The notes beneath the pieces were generated by a model that saw only the letters and a program-made list of their open reading frames with translations, did no database searches and had not been told where the DNA came from. Source: Candidatus Hydrogenedentes bacterium CG07_land_8_20_14_0_80_42_17 (GTDB taxonomy: Bacteria > UBA8481). Taken from it: a stretch of 11,635 nt of DNA. The DNA lies in assembly GCA_002780065.1 (NCBI GenBank), contig PEWQ01000006.1, forward strand, positions 1 to 11,635, read 5' to 3'. Below, in pieces: positions 1 through 6,227 of the stretch (within the stretch, counting starts at the first letter, position 1; every line of letters begins with the position of its first letter). Position numbers and translations under genes: made by a program.

Positions 1-32
1 TTGCACTTTACAATTTGCAATTTCAAATATAA

Positions 33-66
33 TCGCATTGCAGAAAACGGGACATTTTCGCATTGC
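33..66. repeat. 9-bp direct repeat upstream of hppA
   Basis: TCGCATTGC occurs at 33-41 and again at 58-66, a centre-to-centre distance of 25 bp, upstream of the putative hppA promoter. Several TTGCA words also lie nearby (1-5, 15-19, 38-42). The copies could be a paired binding site for a regulator, or chance in a short AT-rich stretch. No known operator is recognised. Confidence 0.3.
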
Positions 67-88
67 TTGTACAGGAGCAACTTTCTGA

Positions 89-117
89 TTGACAATCATT
101 AGGATTATCTCTAATTT
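89..117 (+). promoter_or_regulatory. Possible sigma70-type promoter for hppA
   Basis: A perfect -35 hexamer TTGACA lies at 89-94. Seventeen bases further on is TAATTT (112-117), a weak -10 (3 of 6 matches). An overlapping TTTAAT at 115-120 matches better, but its 20-base spacing is too long. The position, about 60 bases before the hppA start, is reasonable. A 6-bp hairpin, TCACTC/GAGTGA with a TTATTA loop (125-142), would lie in the leader. It is not followed by a U-tract, so it is not a terminator. Confidence 0.4.
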
Positions 118-178
118 AATCTGTTCACTCTTATTAGAGTGATGGTATTAAAAATTTATTTTTGAGGTGACGTTTTAT

Positions 179-2479
179 ATGGCTAGTCTTCATCCTCTTT
201 TCTGGGTTGCGCCAGTCGGCGCTTTGGCTGCTTTGGCGATGGCATACACGTTCTTTCAGTTGATGATGCAGGCGAATCCTGGAGATGCGCGCATGATCGA
301 GATTGCGGGTTTTGTCAAGCAGGGAGCAATGGCGTATCTGAGAAGGCAATATGGTGTAGTTGTAAAAGTCTTTGTTGTATTGACAATAATACTCGCTGTG
401 ATGGCATACTTGGGTTTGCAGTCTCCACTGGTTCCTGTTGCATTTCTTACCGGAGGATTCTTTTCAGGCCTCTGCGGTTTTCTCGGCATGCTTACAGCAA
501 CTTCAGCTTCCAATCGCACTACGCAAGGCGCAAAGGAATCTCTGGATAGAGGACTGAAAGTAGCATTTAGATCCGGCGCGGTTATGGGACTTGTTGTTGT
601 TGGATTTGCGCTTGTCGATATTGTTGCATGGTTTCTCTTCTTGAGATATGCGGCGGCGCATTGGGCTGATGCTGAAGGAATGGTCAGAATTCTTGGAATA
701 AATATCGGACACCTAGATCTCGAAACGATAACTGTAATCATGTTGAATTTTGGAATGGGCGCTTCTACTCAGGCTTTATTTGCGCGTGTCGGCGGTGGAA
801 TTTTTACGAAGGCCGCAGATGTAGGAGCCGATCTTGTTGGAAAAGTTGAAGCCGGAATTCCTGAAGACGATTCGAGGAATCCTGCGGTTATAGCAGACAA
901 TGTCGGAGATAATGTCGGCGACGTTGCTGGAATGGGCGCGGATTTGTATGAGTCATATGCAGGTTCGATTCTGGCAACTGCGGCTCTTGGCGCGGCGGCA
1001 TTTCGATTTGACCCCTCTATTCAGATAGCATCCATTCTTCTTCCAATGGTTATTGCAGGAATAGGAACTATAGCTTCGATAATTGGATGCTTTCTTGTTA
1101 GAACAAAAGAGGGTGCGAGTCAGAAGGAATTAATGGGAGCTTTATTTTTTGGAATAAATTCTGCTTCGATCATTACACTCATTTGCGCAGGTCTTGTGAC
1201 TTACAAGATGCTGCCGGGACATTTCGGAGTTTTCTTCTCGATACTTGCAGGACTGGTCGCAGGCTTGGTTATTGCGAAAGCAACTGAATACTATACGTCA
1301 AGTGATTATAAACCGACGGAGTGGCTTGCGGAGCAATGCAAAACCGGAGCTGCCACGACCATTATCGGAGGAATTGCGATTGGTATGGAGTCGACGATGA
1401 TTCCCGTTCTTGCAGTTTCAATTGGAACAATTTTGGCTTTCGCGCTTGCAGGAGGCTTTACTTCAGTATCGTTTGGTCTTTATGGAATTGGTATTGCCGC
1501 AGTAGGAATGCTTTCGACTTTAGGAATCACTTTAGCAACTGATGCATACGGACCTATAGCTGACAATGCAGGCGGAAACGCTCAAATGTCTGAACAGTCG
1601 CCTGAAGTGCGAGAACGAACCGATGCGTTGGATTCGCTTGGAAATACGACTGCCGCCACAGGAAAAGGCTTTGCGATTGGTTCTGCAGCACTGACAGCAC
1701 TTGCGCTTCTTGCCGCTTATATCGAAGAAGTTCGTGTTGCATTGATGAGGATTGCAATTCATAGCTCTGAAGGAATGACTTATGTCGGCTATGGAATTAA
1801 TAAAGTCGCAAAAACTGCGGCTGAGATTCGGGAACTTGGACTCGATGAATTCATGAGTCTTTATCAAGTCAACTTTATGAATCCAAATGTTATTATCGGA
1901 CTATTTCTTGGAGCTATGATGGCTTACTATTTCTGCGCTCTGACTATGCGCGCAGTTGGAAGAGCCGCAGGTGCGATTGTTTTGGATGTTAGAAGACAGT
2001 TCAAAGAAATTCCGGGGCTTCGAGAAGGCAAGCCTGGTGTCGCGGCTGATTACGCAGGAATAGTTTCGATGTGCACTGTTGCAGCTCAGAAAGAGATGAT
2101 ATTCCCGTCGCTGCTGGCAATTATCGTTCCTGTTTTAGTAGGAGTCTTTCTCGATGTTGCCGGAGTAATTGGCCTTCTTGCCGGAGGATTATCAGCTGGT
2201 TTTGTTTTGGCTGTTATGATGGCAAATTCGGGTGGAGCTTGGGACAATGCAAAGAAATTTATTGAAAGCGGCAATTATGGCGGTAAGGGCAGTGATGCTC
2301 ACAAAGCAGGTGTAGTAGGAGATACAGTTGGAGATCCGTTCAAGGATACTTCAGGCCCTTCTTTGAATATTCTCATAAAACTCATGTCGATGGTTTCGAT
2401 TGTCACATGTGGAATTACGGCAAAGTTTCCACCGTTTATTTCTTATTTGCCGAAAATAATGCAGATACTGGGACTTTAA
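179..2479 (+). CDS. hppA: Membrane-bound ion-pumping pyrophosphatase (K+-dependent, Na+-type)
   Basis: Integral membrane pyrophosphatase that hydrolyses PPi and pumps cations across the inner membrane. The 766-residue length and many hydrophobic segments fit the family. The PPi/Mg site is visible as DVGADLVGKVEAGIPEDD (from residue 214), then DNVGDNVGD (240-248), and near the C-terminus NSGGAWDNAKK and GDTVGDPFKDTSGPS. GNTTAATGKG carries Ala (about 492) and Gly (about 495) where K+-independent enzymes carry Lys and Thr, so K+ dependence is expected. The semi-conserved glutamate sits in DLYES (E258), the position of Na+-pumping enzymes, not the SYAES position of plant H+ pumps. A polar insert of about 45 residues (about 517-565) lies between two membrane segments. 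ATG 179 is chosen because GAGGTGA (164-170) lies 8 bases ahead. The in-frame GTG at 167 is inside that ribosome site. No operon partner is visible. Whether the ion is Na+, H+ or both is inference. Confidence 0.96.
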   Translation: MASLHPLFWVAPVGALAALAMAYTFFQLMMQANPGDARMIEIAGFVKQGAMAYLRRQYGVVVKVFVVLTIILAVMAYLGLQSPLVPVAFLTGGFFSGLCGFLGMLTATSASNRTTQGAKESLDRGLKVAFRSGAVMGLVVVGFALVDIVAWFLFLRYAAAHWADAEGMVRILGINIGHLDLETITVIMLNFGMGASTQALFARVGGGIFTKAADVGADLVGKVEAGIPEDDSRNPAVIADNVGDNVGDVAGMGADLYESYAGSILATAALGAAAFRFDPSIQIASILLPMVIAGIGTIASIIGCFLVRTKEGASQKELMGALFFGINSASIITLICAGLVTYKMLPGHFGVFFSILAGLVAGLVIAKATEYYTSSDYKPTEWLAEQCKTGAATTIIGGIAIGMESTMIPVLAVSIGTILAFALAGGFTSVSFGLYGIGIAAVGMLSTLGITLATDAYGPIADNAGGNAQMSEQSPEVRERTDALDSLGNTTAATGKGFAIGSAALTALALLAAYIEEVRVALMRIAIHSSEGMTYVGYGINKVAKTAAEIRELGLDEFMSLYQVNFMNPNVIIGLFLGAMMAYYFCALTMRAVGRAAGAIVLDVRRQFKEIPGLREGKPGVAADYAGIVSMCTVAAQKEMIFPSLLAIIVPVLVGVFLDVAGVIGLLAGGLSAGFVLAVMMANSGGAWDNAKKFIESGNYGGKGSDAHKAGVVGDTVGDPFKDTSGPSLNILIKLMSMVSIVTCGITAKFPPFISYLPKIMQILGL

Positions 2480-2509
2480 ATAGACTGATTTTTACTTAGA
2501 TTTTTGCTC

Positions 2510-2543
2510 AAGGGCAAGGCGAAAACGCCTTGCCTTTTTTTTT
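2510..2543 (+). terminator. Strong intrinsic terminator of hppA
   Basis: GGCAAGGCG (2513-2521) pairs perfectly with CGCCTTGCC (2526-2534) around an AAAA loop. Two A-T pairs and a G-T pair extend the base, and nine T residues follow (2535-2543). On the opposite strand the hairpin has no U-tract directly after it, so it is a one-way terminator for hppA. No clear terminator was found for the leftward gene ending at 2584. Confidence 0.92.
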
Positions 2544-2583
2544 GACGACGAAAGTGCGCAACTTGACAGCCGCTGCCTTACAA

Positions 2584-3687
2584 TTATTTTTTGGAAATAA
2601 ATTCCGCTAATCTTTGAAAATATTTTTTGACTGAAAAATTTTCTTGAATCATCTGCAGAGCATTATCAGCACATTTTTTTGCTTCATCGGTGTGAGCTAA
2701 GGCATAGAGCATGCTCTCTTTTATTGATTCTTTATCTCTGCCGCAAAGCCAGCCGTTCTCCCCGTGCTTGATTATTTCACGATTGGTGTAAATATCGCTG
2801 GCTATTACTGGAATACCGCATGCCATTGCTTCGACAAGAGCGTTCGATACTCCCTCGAAATGCGACGGCAGAATGAAAAAGGAATGAGTGTTCAAAAGCT
2901 CGATGATTTCATCCGTCTTTTTTCTTCCATGAAATATTACGTTTGTTTTTAATGTTTGAGAAAAAATTTCAAGTTTCTCTCTGTCTTCTCCATCTCCGAC
3001 TATGTGCAATTCTGCTCCTTTTATTTCGGATACAGCTGAAATTAGATTTTCTAGATTTTTTTGATAAGTCAGCCTGCCTACAAAAATAAATGAGTTCGGT
3101 TTTCTTTGCCTATGTAAAGGTTTGAATATTTCAGTGTCGACTGCAGTCGGGAGAAGAGCGATCTTTGCATTTGGTTTGCTTGCCAAAATCTTTTTTTTAT
3201 CAGTTTCATTCGTCACAACGTAATAATTGATTAATTTTAATGTCAGCCATGTCCATAATTTTACAAATAGGATATAGTTTTTGCTTTTACCTATTTTTTC
3301 GGACATTTCTATCCAGTCATAGTTCCATAGAACGCAAACTCTTTTTCCTCTGAAGAATAAAGAACACCAAAAAGGATATAGAGATGCCGGAACTTGAAGA
3401 GCAAAATAATATTTTGCTTTACTGAATTTTTCCCTATGAATGAACGGCATCAAAAAGGCGTAGAGCAGAGAATTTAATCCGCGTTCATTATAAATTATTT
3501 TGTCTTTGAATGAAAACTCAAGTTTTGCCAATACAGGCTTGTCAAAGGTCGAAAATAAAAGTTCGCTGAATTCGTTCAGATATGCCTTTCTTCGATCTTC
3601 GAAAGCTTTTTTGAATCTATCGCCATATTGAATTGATAATGTATTTCCGGGATTATGAAATTGAATTGCCGGCTCTAACTTCTTCAT
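2584..3687 (-). CDS. Glycosyltransferase family 4 (GT-B fold)
   Basis: Predicted retaining, nucleotide-sugar-dependent glycosyltransferase of 367 residues. The C-terminal Rossmann half is typical of GT4: FVGRLTYQKNLENLISA (about 202-218) with the G-R and Lys that contact the donor diphosphate, HIVGDGEDREKL (228-239), and FEGVSNALVEAMACGIPVIA (277-296), which contains the E-x7-E motif (E278 and E286). The N-terminal acceptor half is divergent. There is no signal peptide, so it should act at the cytoplasmic face, probably on a surface glycan or glycolipid. Acceptor and sugar cannot be read from the sequence. The ATG start overlaps the TGA of the preceding gene (ATGA, 3687-3684), indicating translational coupling. 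The gene is visibly AT-richer than hppA or gshB (for example 23% GC at 3181-3240), which hints at separate ancestry. The stop is TAA at 2586-2584. Confidence 0.9.
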   Translation of the reverse strand: MKKLEPAIQFHNPGNTLSIQYGDRFKKAFEDRRKAYLNEFSELLFSTFDKPVLAKLEFSFKDKIIYNERGLNSLLYAFLMPFIHREKFSKAKYYFALQVPASLYPFWCSLFFRGKRVCVLWNYDWIEMSEKIGKSKNYILFVKLWTWLTLKLINYYVVTNETDKKKILASKPNAKIALLPTAVDTEIFKPLHRQRKPNSFIFVGRLTYQKNLENLISAVSEIKGAELHIVGDGEDREKLEIFSQTLKTNVIFHGRKKTDEIIELLNTHSFFILPSHFEGVSNALVEAMACGIPVIASDIYTNREIIKHGENGWLCGRDKESIKESMLYALAHTDEAKKCADNALQMIQENFSVKKYFQRLAEFISKK

Positions 3688-4085
3688 CTTAATAAATTCG
3701 AGAAAGTTTCTTTTTCAATAAGAGTAAATTTTACTTTAGCATGAGATGAAGCTCGAACCATTGTTTCGAGGTAAGGCTCAACATAATCGCTTTTACAGGT
3801 AAAAAAAATAATTTCATCAAAACTCTTTATTTGCGATTCAACTTTTTTTGACATCTCCTCGACCTCTTCCATTTTTAATAAATGATCATACCATGGGATT
3901 TTATCATCAGCTTTTAATAAACCAAATTTTCCTGACAATATTTTAAATTCAGCTCCGCTCTTTTCAGCTAATTGATTAACTAAAATAATTCGTTCTGAAA
4001 TATAGCGCTCAATTGCAGGAAGCAAATTTTTACTTATCTTTTTTTCTTTGGAACAATACGTTATATAGCAAATATTTTCCGTAAT
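3684..4085 (-). CDS. Small DUF6884-like protein with an unresolved start
   Basis: The first conventional start is TTG at 4025, giving 113 residues, but the same frame stays open to a TGA at 4088-4086. The extra residues, ENICYITYCSKEKKISKN, supply a strand plus a CSK motif that resembles the N-terminus of DUF6884-type proteins. The rest agrees: LLPAIERYISERI, then FKILSGKFGLLKADDKIPWYDHLL, then a FDEIIFFTC strand. The function of this family is not established. No ATG, GTG or TTG exists in the added part. Options are a rare ATT start at 4085 (AGAGG at 4094-4090 lies 4 nt before it), or a lost base: removing one A from the AAAA run at 4078-4075 would join ATG 4089 to this frame as MNYGNICYIT. 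The gene follows tRNA-Lys by about a dozen bases and overlaps the GT4 gene by 4 nt. Confident that this is a gene, unsure of its start. Confidence 0.68.
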   Translation of the reverse strand: MTENICYITYCSKEKKISKNLLPAIERYISERIILVNQLAEKSGAEFKILSGKFGLLKADDKIPWYDHLLKMEEVEEMSKKVESQIKSFDEIIFFTCKSDYVEPYLETMVRASSHAKVKFTLIEKETFSNLLR

Positions 4086-4097
4086 TCATCCTCTTTG

Positions 4098-4172
4098 TGG
4101 TGAGGCGGGAGGGGCTCGAACCCTCAACAACTGGCTTAAAAGGCCAGGACTCTACCATTGAGTTACCGCCCC
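4098..4172 (-). tRNA. trnK: tRNA-Lys (anticodon UUU)
   Basis: A complete 75-nt cloverleaf including an encoded CCA (4100-4098). The acceptor stem GGGGCGG pairs with CCGCCTC (one G-U pair) and the discriminator is A. The D arm is ACTC/GAGT with the GG pair in its loop. The anticodon stem is CTGGC/GCCAG with loop CTTTTAA, so positions 34-36 are TTT. The T arm is GAGGG/CCCTC with loop TTCGAGC. It lies 51 nt after gshB and about 12 nt before the small DUF6884-like gene, all on the same strand, so it may be cut out of a longer transcript. Confidence 0.96.
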
Positions 4173-4190
4173 TTGAAAAAAATACTTTAC

Positions 4191-4210
4191 TACATTCAAA
4201 CCTGAATGTG
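4191..4210 (-). terminator. Hairpin between gshB and tRNA-Lys, possible weak terminator
   Basis: ACATTCA and TGAATGT (4192-4198 and 4203-4209) form a 7-bp stem with a 4-base loop. On the minus strand a run of seven T residues follows only after about ten intervening bases, so this is a poor intrinsic terminator. It may attenuate read-through from gshB or assist processing of the tRNA 5' end. If it terminates, the tRNA needs its own promoter. The AT-rich stretch before it offers only weak candidates. Confidence 0.35.
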
Positions 4211-4223
4211 AAGCAAGATAAGA

Positions 4224-5147
4224 TTAACTTTTAATTTTTTTCTCAAGCATTTCAATGACTTCTTTAGTCAGCATTCTTCCGCTTACTTTTTGATAATGCC
4301 AGAAACCGGTAGGACTTGTCACGTTTATTTCGGATAGGTATTCTCCGATTAAATCTATGCCGACAAAATTAAGTCCGTCTGCTTCAAGTTGAGGAATAAT
4401 CATCTCAATTCTTTTTGCTTCGTTCTTTGTAAGTTCGCTGAGAACCGGCTGACCGCCTACATGCATGTTCTGTCTGAAATCAGTAGCTACGCCTCTTCGT
4501 ATCATAACTCCTTCAACTCTGCCGCCTATGATGAATACTCGCTTGTCGATTCCTTTGACAAATCTTTGAAATATTGCCTGATTTTTTCCTTCTTCTGTAA
4601 GTATGTCGATAAGCGACCTCAATCCTTTGTCTCTAGCATTTAGAAGAATTACTCCGACGCCGCCGAACGAGTCGAGAGGTTTTCCCACTGCAATTTTCAT
4701 CTTAGCCGCAAATTCTAAAGCAGTATCTCTGTCGCGAGTTACTAGTGTATCAGGCATTGCCTCACGGAATTTCATTGCGTAAAGTTTTTCGTTCGCTTTG
4801 CGCAGACCTTCAGCAGAATTCAAAACAAATTTTACTTTCGAAAGCTCTACAATTTGAGTCGCATGAAGATATTCGACATCGAACGGCGGATCATGTCTAA
4901 AAATGATTGCGTCAAAATAACTCAATTCTTTTAATTGTTTTATTCCAATTCTTTTTCCATTTCCTTTTTTGTCCAGCTTTGTTTTTTGAACGTAAGCCTT
5001 GGGAATTCCGTTCTCGACAACCAAATCACGATGCTCTGCAGTAAAATTGGAATGCTTTCTGGACATGGCTTCGCGTATCAGCAAAAGAGTTGTGTCAGTC
5101 GGAGGCTTTAGATTTTCGAGCGGATCAATTAAATAGAGAATTTTCAA
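4224..5147 (-). CDS. gshB: Glutathione synthetase (GshB-type ATP-grasp ligase)
   Basis: Predicted cytoplasmic ligase that joins gamma-glutamylcysteine and glycine using ATP. The 307 residues are close to the roughly 315 usual for bacterial GshB. Family landmarks appear in order: PPTDTT (15-20), RHDPPFDVEYLHAT (84-97), FVLNSAEGLRKANEKLYAMKF (107-127), KPLDSFGGVGV (156-166, the ATP-grasp lysine and glycine loop), GIDKRVFIIGG (199-209), RQNMHVGG (225-232), GIDLIGEYLSEINVTSPTGF (263-282, with metal-binding Glu and Asn). It starts at TTG 5147, whose TTGA overlaps the TGA of the preceding lipoprotein gene. No good Shine-Dalgarno is present, so translation probably depends on coupling. No gshA is in the window, so a related carboxylate-amine ligase with another substrate cannot be excluded. 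Confidence 0.88.
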   Translation of the reverse strand: MKILYLIDPLENLKPPTDTTLLLIREAMSRKHSNFTAEHRDLVVENGIPKAYVQKTKLDKKGNGKRIGIKQLKELSYFDAIIFRHDPPFDVEYLHATQIVELSKVKFVLNSAEGLRKANEKLYAMKFREAMPDTLVTRDRDTALEFAAKMKIAVGKPLDSFGGVGVILLNARDKGLRSLIDILTEEGKNQAIFQRFVKGIDKRVFIIGGRVEGVMIRRGVATDFRQNMHVGGQPVLSELTKNEAKRIEMIIPQLEADGLNFVGIDLIGEYLSEINVTSPTGFWHYQKVSGRMLTKEVIEMLEKKIKS

Positions 5148-6223
5148 TTCAGCTTTACAACCGTCAATTCGTCATTTGCTGTAAAATATAAAATATTTCC
5201 GTCCAAGGAAAATCTCCATGCGGAAAGAGGTATATCAGGCATGACCTGATTGAACCCGTCGGATAATCGTAACAACAATGACCCTTTATCTTTAGGTAGT
5301 CCGAGAAAATCACCTTTCGGCGAACAGACTATTGCGTTTGGAGTAATGTCTAACGGCACTCTGTATGATGCAATCTCATTTCCATTTTCGATACTGATCT
5401 TCTTGATAAACCATTCTTTTGTAAGTTCGTTCTGTTCTGAGAAGATTAAATCTTTACCTAACCATTCAATTGTTCTTGGAGCTATATTCTGTCTAAGAAT
5501 TTTTATGTTGCCGTTTTTGTCAGCGGAAAATAAAGATGTACCCGCATCTTGAGGACCAAACCACGCAATATATTCTCCGTCACTTCTAGCAATGGGCAAT
5601 AAGCTTGTAGAAATGATTGAACCGATTTCGGTTATCACTCCATCTTTACGAATGCGAATTTTTCTGTCGATAGGCGAGACCAAAAATATTCTTTTAGCTT
5701 GGATCGGATAATGATACGAAAATTGATCCTCAAAAATGTTTTTGTTTAGCGAAAAATCATAAATTTTTAAAGCAGACGGAGCTACATCCAAACTGGTGAA
5801 TGATGATTGATATCCCAAAAATTGAAAACCTAGCAGATGCCCTTCTTCGTCCCTGACAAGTTCCGTCCAGTACGCCTCTGGAGAAATTTCTTCGCTCTTA
5901 CCGCTGATGAATATTCTTCGGACAATATTTTTGTAGGGAGAAACATTTTCTATTAAATAAATATCTTGATCCACCGGCAGGATTCTCTCAATCTGCCTGT
6001 CCGAATAAGATTCCTTTATCAGCAGACCTTCCGGAGAATAGAGAGCATGCACATATCTCACGTTCTGCTTTCTTACGACTAACAATCCATTTTCGACAGG
6101 AACAGCATGTATAAGAGTTGAAGCGGAACCGTTCCAATGCTGAACTACTCGCACTTCCTGCTGGTAAGCGCATGAAGATAAGAAGATGATCGCAAGCAAC
6201 AAAAATATTTTTCTAATCTTCAA
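5144..6223 (-). CDS. Lipoprotein with beta-propeller-like repeats
   Basis: A 359-residue protein of unknown role. The N-terminus MKIRKIFLLLAIIFLSSC is a clear lipoprotein signal with lipobox L-S-S-C and lipidated Cys18. The remainder is beta-rich with loose repeats of the TolB/WD type, for example SPEGLLIKES (63-72), IARSDGEYIAWFGP (211-224), SADKNGNIKIL (233-243), SPKGDFLGL (301-309) and FSLDGNILYFTANDELTVV (338-356). The start is TTG 6223: AAGGTGA, which includes the stop codon of the preceding gene, ends 4 bases before it, and the lipobox lies at the right distance. A frame opening to 6349 would add about 42 residues inside the upstream gene and bury the signal peptide. It lies 4 nt after the PPC-domain gene and overlaps gshB by 4 nt, so these three are probably co-translated. 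A periplasmic binding or scaffolding role is inference. Confidence 0.83.
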   Translation of the reverse strand: MKIRKIFLLLAIIFLSSCAYQQEVRVVQHWNGSASTLIHAVPVENGLLVVRKQNVRYVHALYSPEGLLIKESYSDRQIERILPVDQDIYLIENVSPYKNIVRRIFISGKSEEISPEAYWTELVRDEEGHLLGFQFLGYQSSFTSLDVAPSALKIYDFSLNKNIFEDQFSYHYPIQAKRIFLVSPIDRKIRIRKDGVITEIGSIISTSLLPIARSDGEYIAWFGPQDAGTSLFSADKNGNIKILRQNIAPRTIEWLGKDLIFSEQNELTKEWFIKKISIENGNEIASYRVPLDITPNAIVCSPKGDFLGLPKDKGSLLLRLSDGFNQVMPDIPLSAWRFSLDGNILYFTANDELTVVKLN

Positions 6224-6227
6224 CTTT

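Noticed and set aside
167-178. GTG 167 as the hppA start, giving four extra residues
   Set aside because: The GTG is part of the Shine-Dalgarno GAGGTGA, and ATG 179 sits at the correct spacing from it.
256-741. 161-codon ORF on the minus strand
   Set aside because: It is antisense to hppA, whose protein is clearly conserved, has no recognisable motif, and reads as a frame shadow.
2510-2543. Bidirectional terminator serving the leftward GT4 gene too
   Set aside because: On the minus strand the hairpin is followed by CTTGAGCAAAAAT and not by a U-tract.
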